Translations under genes and position numbers: made by a program
Shown: positions 7,629 through 15,835 of the stretch, one piece after another
How positions within the stretch are numbered: position 1 is the stretch's first letter
How the letters are laid out: every line of letters begins with the position of its first letter
From: JBCBSS01 sp039819065
Lineage (GTDB): Bacteria > Bacteroidota > Bacteroidia > Cytophagales > Cyclobacteriaceae
DNA: 35,972 nucleotides
Reading direction: 5' to 3'
Assembly: GCA_039819065.1 (NCBI GenBank)
Contig: JBCBSS010000080.1
Coordinates: forward strand, 1 to 35,972
Notes under the pieces: generated by a model
Told to the model about the DNA's origin: nothing
What the model saw: the letters and a program-made list of their open reading frames with translations, nothing else
Database searches by the model: none

Positions 7629-8088
7629 TTATAAGGTTTTAATTATTTTTAAATTTTTTTGAAATGCCATGAAAGTGGGGAAGGAGCAGAGGTATGTCTG
7701 CCTCTTTGATTAGTAGCTTTTGGTGTTTTTGATGTAGTTGTGAGTGGTGACACCCACAACGGCTGAGTAGCCGCTGGTATCGTTATGCCTTGGTAGCCAT
7801 CGTTTGTGTCTCACAAACCTTCCTTAGTACCTTCTTCAGCAGCCATTGTTCGTGTCTCACGAACGATTCTCGTACTTTCTTTTATGCCTTTGTTGGTGTT
7901 TTCAACAACAAAACTACTATCTAGACTTATCGGAGATGACTCTAACAAGAGCAAACAGGCTATGAAAGGCTTTGCGTTTTTTTGATTTTTTGGTGTTGTC
8001 ACCAAAGGTTTATCAACAGACCTCAGCGTTACTTACGAGTAACACTGAGGCTGCCAAACAGCAATCTGTATCTGGCCTATGCAGATAT
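7629..8088. repeat. Gene-free region with a cluster of short hairpins (left flank of the fibre gene)
   Basis: At least seven short dyads lie here: 7737-7760 (GTTGTGAGTG/CACCCACAAC), 7760-7773 (CGGCT/AGCCG), 7802-7818 (GTTTGTG/CACAAAC), 7848-7864 (GTTCGTG/CACGAAC), 7890-7908 (TTGTTG/CAACAA), 7989-8006 (TTTGGTG/CACCAAA) and 8021-8050 (13-bp arms, one mismatch, loop TACG). The third and fourth share loop TCT and the surrounding sequence, but differ by a T-A to C-G exchange that keeps pairing. Three of the classes recur at 9780-9945 on the other side of the fibre gene. A 64-codon frame runs through part of it but looks non-coding. Confidence 0.7.
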
Positions 8089-9474
8089 CTATCTTTTTGA
8101 AAGTAGCTTTTTCGAGGCTACCTCCATACCATTCACAATGAGCTTACAGATGTAGAAATTGGATCGGTTGCCATTAATGTTAAAGACCACCTCAGTATTG
8201 TTGATGATGTTGGTGTAGTTATTCACCAAGTTCCCTCGCTCATCATAGATATTAATTTCAGCGCTTTCAGCGTTGTCCGGTAATGCATATTTAATAGTCG
8301 TAGAAAAATTGAAAGGATTCGGCGTGTTTTTCAACGTAGCAGCTGCATCGAGGACAATCGTATTTGCCTCACCTTTCTGGGGCATGATGGTAGCCAGCAA
8401 AGCCTTGATTTCCTTTAATTCGATCCTGATCTCTTGATTCTCCTTTTCCAACCTTGCTATTTCCGCGGTTTGCGAAGTAATCAAATCACTGTTATCAGAG
8501 ATATTGGAAGTATTGTTTCGAATAGTCCTAAAATTACTGGAGATAGCTGACCTGTTGGAGCGGATTACCTTTTTATTACTCGAAATGTTATCGCTGTTGG
8601 TTTTTGCAGCATCGGTATTGGCACTAATAGCCGCTGTATTGTTTGAAATAGCCGACTGATTGTCGCTATTCTCCTGTGCATTGCTTACGATGTCTGAAGC
8701 ATTGGCCTCAATTGCCGTTTGATTGTCTGTAATAGTGGAGATGTTAGTATTGATGAGCGCAGTATTGTTTGAAATAGCCAACTGATTGTCGCTATTCGCC
8801 TGTACATTGCTTACGATGTCTGAAGCATTGGCCTCAATTGCCGTTTGGTTGTCTGCAATAGTGGAGATGTTAGTATTGATGAGCGCTGTATTACTCGTAA
8901 TGATCGAAGTATTTAAGGCAATATTCGAGGTGTTACTTTGGAAACCCGCATTAGTAATGTTTCCTGTAATCTCAACACTTCCGTTGATTTTCAATCTGGC
9001 GGTATTGAATTCTCCGTAAATCAAAGGATTATTGGTAGCACTATTGGCGATGTATAATCTGTTAGATCCACTTTCGTTTTGACCAGCCTGGCGACCTATG
9101 AAAACATTTCTGGAACCGTTAGCATTAGCACCTGCTAAAATCCCCACATAGGTATTCTCATTACCAGAAGTATTCTGACCTCCGGCTCCTGAGCCGAGGA
9201 ATACATTATTGCTCCCTGTAGTATTGAACTGCCCGGTTACAGAGCCTAAAAACACATTCTGGTCGCCGGTGGTATTTCTAAAACCCGCAAAGACGCCTGT
9301 AAATGTGTTAACATTACCAGTTGTATTTGCAGTACCCGCACCAGCACCGGTAAAAGTATTGCCGTTGCCTGTAGTATTGGAGCTTCCAGCCTGGTTACCG
9401 TTGAAGGTGTTGTTTTGACTATATCCTAGCCATGAGATGAGAGAAAAGCCAATGATCAATAATTTAAATTTCAT
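8089..9474 (-). CDS. T9SS-secreted fibre/adhesin with NTTG head repeats and Asn-rich stalk
   Basis: A 461-residue surface protein. Residues 1-19 are a signal peptide ending in GYSQ. Residues 20-140 hold six or so repeats of about 20-22 residues with the pattern NTTGNxNTFxGxxAG, like head domains of trimeric autotransporter adhesins and tail fibres. A short RLYIANS segment leads into a low-complexity stalk (about 170-345) rich in Asn, Ser, Ala and Ile, which includes two near-identical 42-residue repeats. A real heptad coiled coil follows (about 346-375, IARLEKENQEIRIELKEIKA). The end (about 385-461) is a T9SS type A sorting domain (NTPNPFNFST, NIYDERGN, final KKLLSKR). A homotrimeric fibre exported by T9SS is inferred; adhesion is the likely role. 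Confidence 0.87.
   Translation of the reverse strand: MKFKLLIIGFSLISWLGYSQNNTFNGNQAGSSNTTGNGNTFTGAGAGTANTTGNVNTFTGVFAGFRNTTGDQNVFLGSVTGQFNTTGSNNVFLGSGAGGQNTSGNENTYVGILAGANANGSRNVFIGRQAGQNESGSNRLYIANSATNNPLIYGEFNTARLKINGSVEITGNITNAGFQSNTSNIALNTSIITSNTALINTNISTIADNQTAIEANASDIVSNVQANSDNQLAISNNTALINTNISTITDNQTAIEANASDIVSNAQENSDNQSAISNNTAAISANTDAAKTNSDNISSNKKVIRSNRSAISSNFRTIRNNTSNISDNSDLITSQTAEIARLEKENQEIRIELKEIKALLATIMPQKGEANTIVLDAAATLKNTPNPFNFSTTIKYALPDNAESAEINIYDERGNLVNNYTNIINNTEVVFNINGNRSNFYICKLIVNGMEVASKKLLSKR
8641..8892. repeat. Two 126-bp tandem repeats inside the fibre gene
   Basis: Copies 8641-8766 and 8767-8892 differ at only a handful of bases. Each encodes 42 residues of the stalk (IEANASDIVSN and surrounding). 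The length keeps the reading frame, and the high nucleotide identity points to a recent duplication, so stalk length may vary between strains. Confidence 0.88.
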
Positions 9475-9961
9475 CTTTCAGTTGTTTTTTGGTGTTGATT
9501 GATTTTAATGTAGCCAGCTATTGGTTCACCCAAAAGAGATGAATTAAGATTTTGCAGACAGTACGCATGGTAATAAGCATGCGTTGCCTGGGCATTGGCA
9601 TTTTGTTTCAGAAGAATTATAGAATGCTCTGCTATGACTGGCTAAACTGATGGCATATCCTCAGAAATGTCTAAACCGGACTCACCATTCATTCTCCTCA
9701 CAGACCGTGTTGAAGGCTTAAAACAGACCATTTTGTTCCTTGCCGGTAACACTGAGGGGATGAAGATGATTTTGAAGTGGTTGCGAGTGGGGACACTCAC
9801 AACAGCTGGAAATACGATCTTAGCATCTGATTCTAGTTGGGTTCATACAACTAAAAAACTGATACTATTTCTTTTGATATGGTTGTGTGCCCTCTTTGGT
9901 GTTGTCACCAAAGAGTTTTACAACCATCGTTCTTGTCTCGCGAACGATTCTCGTACCTTCT
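9475..9961. repeat. Gene-free region with hairpins matching the left flank (right flank of the fibre gene)
   Basis: Contains dyads at 9780-9803 (GTTGCGAGTG/CACTCACAAC), 9836-9852 region (AGTTG/CAACT), 9892-9915 (perfect CTCTTTGGTG/CACCAAAGAG, loop TTGT) and 9929-9945 (GTTCTTG/CGCGAAC, loop TCT, decayed). The last is followed by GATTCTCGTACCTTCTTT, nearly identical to the sequence after the hairpin at 7848-7864. The 9892-9915 stem could also end transcription of the amidoligase operon. A 100-codon + strand frame crosses the region but looks non-coding. The fibre promoter should lie near 9480-9600; no exact consensus was found. Confidence 0.65.
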
Positions 9962-11167
9962 TTAATTAGGCTTGTCTTCGAAGAAGCCGACGCTACTACC
10001 GACCCATTCTTTGTCTTTGTTATAGCGCACACCGATCATTTCACCTTTACTCAGACGAATCAAGTTGTTTACCAATTGAGGTTTTTCATGTCCGTCACTC
10101 CATAGTGCCATCATACGAATCTCGCATTTGGATGGTACATCAGGTGTTTCTACGATAGGTACATATTCTACACGGCGTTGTAATATGAAGTTGTCTTTCT
10201 CTTTAATCTCATCAAGATCCTTGGCGGTGATGTTGAGTAATACCCCTGAGCCGGCGAAAGAATACAATGGTTTTAATACATAGTTTTCAAGATCTTCCGG
10301 ATACTGATCAAGGTCGGCCAGGTAGTGGCATTCCGGGACGTATTGGCTTTTCAACAAAGGCATGGTGTACTTGCTGATCCTAAAGAACCAATTAGGATGG
10401 CCTACCCATTCTACATCGACTTCGTCGTGAAAGTAGAATTCCCTTTCTATGTCGTTGCGCTGGTTCAATTCATCAAAGATTACCCGATTGTATATGCGCC
10501 GTATTTTCACCTCATTCCCATCTTCATCTTCATAGAAAAGCTCCTTGCCTCTTTTCTTCATTTTGCTGATGCACAAAACTTTGATGCCCAACATACGTTC
10601 CGCGCAAACGAAGTCTATTAGGGTGACCTGCTTTTCTGGCTCCACTTCAAGTAGTACAACATGCTTGGGATCAACGTCTCCCACTATTTCTTTTCTCAGC
10701 ATTTCAATATACTCCTCTCGACGTATGCCATTGAGATGTACAGAAAAACGATCCGGGATGTCGTACTGTTTGATGTACGCACGGGCTAATAAATCCTGAA
10801 AGAAATATAAAGACGGGAAACCCTGTATTTCAATTAACTGTGGGGTAGGCTCACCATTTTCGTCCAGACATATGCCGAAGTCCATCTGTAGAAAGCGAGC
10901 ATTATAGTCCTCGCCCGGCACTTGTAAAGTAGGGTGTTTTATAGCATCCTTGGTGAGTTCTTTGAAATTCGGTTGTGTTAGGACTTTGGCGATATCCTCA
11001 CATGCTTCAACCAACCGTTCTTTAAGAATCTTAGGGATAAATACAGGCGTTTCCGCAATTCTAAAAGGAGGTCTGTAGCCGTATTCGTTGGCGATATCAT
11101 CCAGGAAAGCCTGGTATTTCTCTGGAGTGAAGTGCTCATTGAAAGCGGTCCGGTACGGTTTGATCAT
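9962..11167 (-). CDS. Circularly permuted ATP-grasp ligase (glutathionylspermidine-synthase-like order)
   Basis: A 401-residue ligase, last gene of the amidoligase operon. Its putative Mg-binding residues come first (Asp96 in QMDFGI; Glu113 in PQLIEIQGFPSL). The ATP-binding lysine comes much later (Lys299 in YVLKPLYSFAGSG), followed by FILQRRVEY (327-335) and EIRMM (349-353). This order is that of circularly permuted ATP-grasp enzymes such as glutathionylspermidine synthetase, where an E-x-N motif precedes the nucleotide lysine; here E-x-N is E-I-Q. YNRVIFDEL (226-234) is another conserved-looking block. It starts 1 base after the amidotransferase stop. By analogy it may join a carboxylate to an amine or polyamine; the family assignment is by motif reading only. 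Confidence 0.72.
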   Translation of the reverse strand: MIKPYRTAFNEHFTPEKYQAFLDDIANEYGYRPPFRIAETPVFIPKILKERLVEACEDIAKVLTQPNFKELTKDAIKHPTLQVPGEDYNARFLQMDFGICLDENGEPTPQLIEIQGFPSLYFFQDLLARAYIKQYDIPDRFSVHLNGIRREEYIEMLRKEIVGDVDPKHVVLLEVEPEKQVTLIDFVCAERMLGIKVLCISKMKKRGKELFYEDEDGNEVKIRRIYNRVIFDELNQRNDIEREFYFHDEVDVEWVGHPNWFFRISKYTMPLLKSQYVPECHYLADLDQYPEDLENYVLKPLYSFAGSGVLLNITAKDLDEIKEKDNFILQRRVEYVPIVETPDVPSKCEIRMMALWSDGHEKPQLVNNLIRLSKGEMIGVRYNKDKEWVGSSVGFFEDKPN

Positions 11168-11168
11168 T

Positions 11169-11993
11169 TCAGGATATGCCTAAAGGTTCTGGTGATAGTT
11201 TTCTTAATGATGTTTCTATGAAGCGAGGTAATATGGTTTGGTGCGTCAGGGCCAACTCTCTCGGATAGTCCAGATGAGACATCATCTTTTCATATTTTCT
11301 CTCACCGTGGTTACGTACCACTTTCTCTCGGTTCTCAGGATTCTTGAAATGCACGCGCATACCGTATGGGTCTGCTTCAGGGTGGTATTGCGTACCGATG
11401 AACTCATCAGAGAAACGTACCGCCATGATGGCTCGTTCGTATTCTACATGCGTTCTCAGTTTTTCCAGGCTTAGAATATGAGCACCGTGTTCTTCAAACA
11501 CTTCCAGCCTTGGCTGTACCAATTGCCAGTCGCGAGAATCAACTACATAGTACGGATCATCCAGACCTTCGAATAATGGCTCTGACAGACCAGCTTTGGT
11601 CTTATGCACCGGATACACACCAAAGGCAGTGCTTTTTCTAGGCATCAGCTCACCCAAATCGAAGTGTGCGCAGACCATTTGAAAAGAATGGCAAATGAAA
11701 AAGAAGTGTTTCTTAGGCAGTTTTCCCTCTGCGTTATGCTGCCACACATCATCAACCAATTGGAGAAAGCGGTCTTTCCATTCCCCCTCTTCCTTGGGAC
11801 TTCCCGGGCCACCGCTGCTGATATAAATGTCGTAGCTTGTATCCGGTACTTCATGCTTCGCCCTGACGTCGAATTCATCCCATTCCAATTGATCTGTATA
11901 GCGTTCTACAATGTTGCGTATACTGCGCATCCCTTGATTGGGATGCTGATTGTTCATGTCTAGAATGGCTAGTCTGGGCTTCTTTTCCTGCAT
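11169..11993 (-). CDS. Class I glutamine amidotransferase-like protein
   Basis: A 274-residue stand-alone GATase1 domain. The catalytic triad is visible: Cys101 in FFFICHSFQM, and His204 and Glu206 in QYHPEADP. An oxyanion-type SSGGPGSP block is at 59-66. The nucleophile elbow differs from the usual G-x-C-x-G-x-Q: both glycines are replaced, giving I-C-H-S-F-Q. Class I enzymes either release ammonia from glutamine for a partner ligase or hydrolyse gamma-glutamyl bonds (PuuD-like). Both roles fit an operon holding a GCS2-type ligase (2 bases upstream) and a permuted ATP-grasp (1 base downstream). About 60 residues after the triad are an uncharacterised extension. Confidence 0.86.
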   Translation of the reverse strand: MQEKKPRLAILDMNNQHPNQGMRSIRNIVERYTDQLEWDEFDVRAKHEVPDTSYDIYISSGGPGSPKEEGEWKDRFLQLVDDVWQHNAEGKLPKKHFFFICHSFQMVCAHFDLGELMPRKSTAFGVYPVHKTKAGLSEPLFEGLDDPYYVVDSRDWQLVQPRLEVFEEHGAHILSLEKLRTHVEYERAIMAVRFSDEFIGTQYHPEADPYGMRVHFKNPENREKVVRNHGERKYEKMMSHLDYPRELALTHQTILPRFIETSLRKLSPEPLGIS

Positions 11994-11995
11994 AC

Positions 11996-13099
11996 TTACT
12001 TTTTATCTAATCCGCTTACCGTTTCATCAATGATATAATCAACCACTTTCTTGAAGTCCTTGGTTTCATCATACACTTTTAACTGTCGATCTGCTCCGGT
12101 GCCTTTTTCAAGTATTTCGTAAGTATGTTCTACTTCTTTTCTTGATCCCAGCTCGTCAACCACGTCATCGACAAAGTCAATGAGTTCGTGGATCAGTATG
12201 AGTGCATTAACTTCTGCTTCTTTGCCAAAATCAATCAGTTTTCCATCTATTCCATAACGTGCCGCACGCCATTTATTTTCGTTGATCAGTGCGCGGCGAT
12301 AGTTCATGAAATTCATGTTCGACATGCGCAACTTATAGATTTTGGCGGCACACGCCTGGATCAATGCTGCGATGGTGATCGTTTCATCTACCGTCAAAGG
12401 TACATCACAAATTCTTATCTCAATAGTAGGATAGAAGGGGTGTACACGTATATCCCACCATATCTTTTTGGCGTTGTCGATACATCCTGTTTTTACCAAC
12501 AGTTGGATGTAGTTCTCGTACTCCGCTACACTGTCGAAAGTATCCGGAATCCCGGTTCTGGGAAACTTGTCAAATATCTTTGACCGGAAGGACTTGAAAC
12601 CGGTGTTGCGGCCTTCCCAAAAAGGTGAGTTGGTCGAGAGTGCGTAAATGTGTGGTAGAAAGTATCGAATAGAATTGGCAATATGCAAAGCCATGGAACG
12701 GTCTTCTATTCCCACATGCACATGCAACCCAAAAATGAGATTTGACCTGGCCGTATCTTGCAACTCCTGAATGATCTCGTTGTAGCGTGGGTTCGGCGTC
12801 AGCAATTGCTTCTGCCAGGCCGAGAATGGGTGAGTAGCAGATGCGCCTATTCTATAGCCAAGATCACGTGCGATGCCACAGATGGTCTTTCGAAGATAAG
12901 TGACCTGCTCACGGGCATCTTCTATATTCTGGCAAATATTGGTACCTACTTCTACAACGGCCTGATGCATCTCTGCTTTGACCTGATCTTCCATGTGGCG
13001 ATGAGCAGCTTCTACGATCTTCTGCTCATGCGATACCAATTCCCGGGTTTCGGGATCGATCACCTGGTATTCTTCTTCTATACCTAAGGTAAATTGCAT
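11996..13099 (-). CDS. Carboxylate-amine ligase, GCS2/YbdK family
   Basis: A 367-residue member of the glutamate-cysteine ligase 2 family, close in length to E. coli YbdK. Motifs are GIEEEYQ (6-12), GLHVHVG (124-130), WWDIR (214-218) and EIRICDVP (227-234), which bring together the metal- and ATP-binding Glu, His and Arg residues of the glutamine-synthetase-like fold. The family forms gamma-glutamyl or related amide bonds from a carboxylate, an amine and ATP. It is followed after 2 bases by the glutamine amidotransferase and preceded by a RimK-like ATP-grasp with a 63-base gap. The true acceptor is unknown; YbdK itself has only weak gamma-glutamyl-cysteine ligase activity, as far as I recall. 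Confidence 0.93.
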   Translation of the reverse strand: MQFTLGIEEEYQVIDPETRELVSHEQKIVEAAHRHMEDQVKAEMHQAVVEVGTNICQNIEDAREQVTYLRKTICGIARDLGYRIGASATHPFSAWQKQLLTPNPRYNEIIQELQDTARSNLIFGLHVHVGIEDRSMALHIANSIRYFLPHIYALSTNSPFWEGRNTGFKSFRSKIFDKFPRTGIPDTFDSVAEYENYIQLLVKTGCIDNAKKIWWDIRVHPFYPTIEIRICDVPLTVDETITIAALIQACAAKIYKLRMSNMNFMNYRRALINENKWRAARYGIDGKLIDFGKEAEVNALILIHELIDFVDDVVDELGSRKEVEHTYEILEKGTGADRQLKVYDETKDFKKVVDYIIDETVSGLDKK

Positions 13100-13162
13100 G
13101 TCCGATATATTTTAAGGGTTAACTTGGTTTTGAGTCTAAAAAGTCAAGCGTCTTGCAATAGC

Positions 13163-14119
13163 CTACTGTGCCACGGTTGAAGACACACTATCGCTTACGA
13201 ACGTACCCCACGTCAAATTCATTTGCCCCTCTCTGTGTCTTTGCGCTCTTTCGATGGCCATGTTGGCTGAGTTCTCTACGATCCAGTCGAAGTTATCCTG
13301 ACCGACTGAGTGTATATCTGCATCTGGTGCCGGATTGCAGAAATCAATGGCGTATGGAACACCGTCACGAATGGCGAATTCTACCGTATTGAAATCATAG
13401 CCTAGTGCCTGATTCAACTTGATGCAGTAATCACGTACTGTATCGAGTAATTGCTGCGCTACAGGAGCGGCATCCCTCACATATCTCAAGTGATGAGGAT
13501 TGCGTGGTTCATACTGCATGATGTGTATGTTATTGCCACCAAGCGCGTAGCATCTGAAGTACTCAGTGAATTTGATCTCTTCCTGTAGCATCATCACCAG
13601 TTGGCCTGTTTCTCCGTGCTTGGCAAAAAGATCGTCAGGGCTGCTCACTTGATAAACACTCTTCCAGCCACCACCGGCGAACGGCTTCATATAAGCAGGG
13701 AAACCAATGTGATCAAACATTTTTTGCCAATCCAACGGCGATTTCAGGTTTCTGAAAGAGTTGGAATCTGTGTCTTCAGGTCGATGGTGGGAGGGAAGCA
13801 GTACGGTTTTGGGTACCGGTACGCCGATTTTCTCTGCTAGGGCATTGTTAAAAAACTTCTCATCGGCACTCCACCAGAATGGGTTGTTGATGACTGCTGT
13901 GCCTGAAATGGCTGCGTTCTTCAAATAAGCCCGATAAAAGGGCACGTCTTGAGAAATACGGTCGATGATGACAGCGTAATCTGTAGGAGCGGCTTGCTGA
14001 ACCATTTCAATGGTCACAGCTTCGGCTCTTATGCCATCTACGTTTTTCTCGTTGACTCTTTCAATGAAAGCCCATGGAAAAGTATTTTCTTGTCCAAAAA
14101 GGATTCCGATCTTTTTCAT
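13163..14119 (-). CDS. RimK/GshB-like ATP-grasp ligase
   Basis: A 318-residue ATP-grasp ligase with a pre-ATP-grasp domain (about 1-90). Core motifs are Lys145 in PAYMKPFAGGGWKSV (Gly-rich loop over the phosphates), MMLQEEIKFTEYFRCYALG (176-194) around the hinge, Glu247 in NTVEFAIRDG, and Asp259 and Asn262 in AIDFCNPAPDAD. The second metal ligand is Asp where most relatives have Glu. The family joins amino acids to carboxylates through an acyl phosphate. It lies 27 bases after the esterase gene and upstream of GCS2, so it is the second gene of the operon. The acceptor and donor cannot be deduced; a second step after GCS2, as glutathione synthetase follows glutamate-cysteine ligase, is a reasonable idea. 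Confidence 0.88.
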   Translation of the reverse strand: MKKIGILFGQENTFPWAFIERVNEKNVDGIRAEAVTIEMVQQAAPTDYAVIIDRISQDVPFYRAYLKNAAISGTAVINNPFWWSADEKFFNNALAEKIGVPVPKTVLLPSHHRPEDTDSNSFRNLKSPLDWQKMFDHIGFPAYMKPFAGGGWKSVYQVSSPDDLFAKHGETGQLVMMLQEEIKFTEYFRCYALGGNNIHIMQYEPRNPHHLRYVRDAAPVAQQLLDTVRDYCIKLNQALGYDFNTVEFAIRDGVPYAIDFCNPAPDADIHSVGQDNFDWIVENSANMAIERAQRHREGQMNLTWGTFVSDSVSSTVAQ

Positions 14120-14146
14120 TATTCGTTATTTATGGTCTACAGTGGT

Positions 14147-14851
14147 TTATATCAAGGATAAATAGTGAGGGAACATCTGACGCCAAATGCCCCAATCATG
14201 TTCGGCCCAACGACGTACGTCGAACCAGTGTTTTATGTGTTTACTGTTTAGTATATCTGACATATGACGGTTATCGTCAAGACAGATATCCCATTCACCC
14301 GCACCGAGTACAATGTTCATGTTCCACAGGTCTGGGTGGTTATTGTTAGGCAAGTAATCCACCGGGTTGGTGAAATACACATTATCATCGTAGTGGCCAT
14401 CCATGAATGATTTGACATCATAACGGCCGCTCATGCTGAACATGTGACTTACCCGATCGGGGTGACGAAAAGCGAAGTTCAAAGCGTGGAAACCACCAAA
14501 GCTCGCGCCTGCTACACCCACTTTGCCGATGCCTTTCTGATGGCAGATAGAATTGACTACTTCTTCCAGAATGAATTGATCATACCAAAGGTGGTTCTTG
14601 ACTCTGTCGGCCGGATGAATAGAACGGTTGTACCAACTTAGCGCATCGACGCTATCAGGGCAGTAGATCTGAATGAGCCCTTGATCCATGAACCAGGCAG
14701 CGGATTCTATAAGCTTGAAATCTTTGCTTTCATAATACCTCCCTTTGGTAGTTGGGAATATAATCACCGGATATCCGGCGTGTCCGAAGACTAACATTTC
14801 GATATCTTTGCTCAAGACAGGTGAATACCACTTGAAATACTCTTCTTTCAA
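14147..14851 (-). CDS. Small alpha/beta-hydrolase esterase (COG4947-like)
   Basis: A 234-residue cytoplasmic serine hydrolase, first gene of the five-gene amidoligase operon. Its triad reads Ser117 in GASFGG, Asp188 in GEWDICLDDN and His218 in AEHDWGIW. It lacks the N-terminal additions seen in enterochelin esterases and resembles the short esterases annotated as COG4947. The intergenic span to the divergent esterase (14852-15010) must hold promoters for both. In this context it may hydrolyse or transfer the peptide-like product of the ligases, or act as a thioesterase-like proofreader; there is no direct evidence for either. Confidence 0.87.
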   Translation of the reverse strand: MKEEYFKWYSPVLSKDIEMLVFGHAGYPVIIFPTTKGRYYESKDFKLIESAAWFMDQGLIQIYCPDSVDALSWYNRSIHPADRVKNHLWYDQFILEEVVNSICHQKGIGKVGVAGASFGGFHALNFAFRHPDRVSHMFSMSGRYDVKSFMDGHYDDNVYFTNPVDYLPNNNHPDLWNMNIVLGAGEWDICLDDNRHMSDILNSKHIKHWFDVRRWAEHDWGIWRQMFPHYLSLI

Positions 14852-14979
14852 AATATTATTTGGTTTAAGGTATTATAATTGAATTTCTGGCCGCGAAATA
14901 GCAAATTTTAAAGCATAAATCAAAATATTATTTTGTTTATTTGTTTTGTGAAAAACTACCTGTTGAAACAGACAACGGC

Positions 14980-14987
14980 TATTTTTG
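14980..14987 (+). promoter_or_regulatory. -7 box upstream of the divergent esterase
   Basis: TATTTTTG matches TAnnTTTG and ends 23 bases before the ATG at 15011. A TTG at 14963-14965 is closer than the usual spacing, so the -33 element is uncertain. No exact box was found for the opposite-strand operon. Confidence 0.45.
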
Positions 14988-15010
14988 CGGATCAATTCTA
15001 ATTGAGCCCA

Positions 15011-15835
15011 ATGACAGATAAGATACGTAAAAAGAATGTAGAAACAGTTAATGAACACTTGATTATTCATACGCTGGAGGCGAAATCATTCACGCTGGAT
15101 AGAAAAGTGAAGATTGACCTGTACCTACCTTCAGATTTTACCACCTCAAGAATTAAATACCCTACGCTCATTTTGAATGATGGGCAAGATGCGACGCAAC
15201 TCAAAATGACTGATGCCTTATCGTCATGCTATGCAAATGGGGAACAAAAACCAGTAGTGATAGCGGTTCATGCTGGGGACCGCATGAATGAGTATGGTAC
15301 GGCTGGTATCCCTGATTATAAAGGAAGAGGCAATAAGGCCCATCTTTACACAGCGTTCATCATGAACTGTTTGATGCCCTATCTTAAACGGAACTACAGG
15401 CTTTATAAAAGAGGTTGTTCATCGGCTATAGCAGGATTCTCTTTGGGTGGATTAAGTGCTTTCGATATTGGCTGGAAACATGCGGATGCTTTCAACAAAG
15501 TAGGTGTCTTTTCAGGGTCTTTTTGGTGGCATAGAAGTGGGCAGGCGAAAAATGGCTATATGATCGATAGAATCATGCATGATGTGGTCAGTCAGACCAC
15601 TGTAAAGCCCGCACTGAAATTTTGGCTCGAAGCGGGTACGGAAGATGAAAAATGCGATAGAACCAACAATGGTGTGATCGATGCTATTGAAGATACCCTT
15701 GATATGATCACTGAGCTAAAGCAACTCGGCTTTGAAGATAAGGATATTACCTATCTGGAAATCGAAGGAGGACAACATAACTTCGACACCTGGTCGGAGG
15801 TGTTTCCAGAATTCTTGAAATGGTGTCTTAGTTAA
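15011..15835 (+). CDS. Alpha/beta-hydrolase esterase (PF00756), divergent from the amidoligase operon
   Basis: A 274-residue serine hydrolase with no signal peptide. Catalytic residues are Ser144 in AGFSLGG, an acidic residue in GTEDE (209-213) and His256 in GGQHNFDTW. LNDGQD (55-60) parallels the QDGQ segment of the esterase at 430-1197, so the two are probably paralogues. The ATG at 15011 is preferred to a TTG at 15002. It is transcribed away from the ligase operon across a shared 159-base promoter region, a common arrangement for genes controlled together. Substrate unknown. Confidence 0.87.
   Translation: MTDKIRKKNVETVNEHLIIHTLEAKSFTLDRKVKIDLYLPSDFTTSRIKYPTLILNDGQDATQLKMTDALSSCYANGEQKPVVIAVHAGDRMNEYGTAGIPDYKGRGNKAHLYTAFIMNCLMPYLKRNYRLYKRGCSSAIAGFSLGGLSAFDIGWKHADAFNKVGVFSGSFWWHRSGQAKNGYMIDRIMHDVVSQTTVKPALKFWLEAGTEDEKCDRTNNGVIDAIEDTLDMITELKQLGFEDKDITYLEIEGGQHNFDTWSEVFPEFLKWCLS

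Noticed and set aside
7811..8005. 64-codon - strand frame between the SDR and fibre genes
   Set aside because: It runs through several hairpin repeats, has no ribosome-binding site or family resemblance, and its sequence follows the repeat (VRETRT from the GTTCGTG hairpin).
9667..9969. 100-codon + strand frame upstream of the fibre gene
   Set aside because: It crosses three hairpins shared with the left flank and overlaps the end of the ATP-grasp gene on the other strand. Composition is not protein-like.
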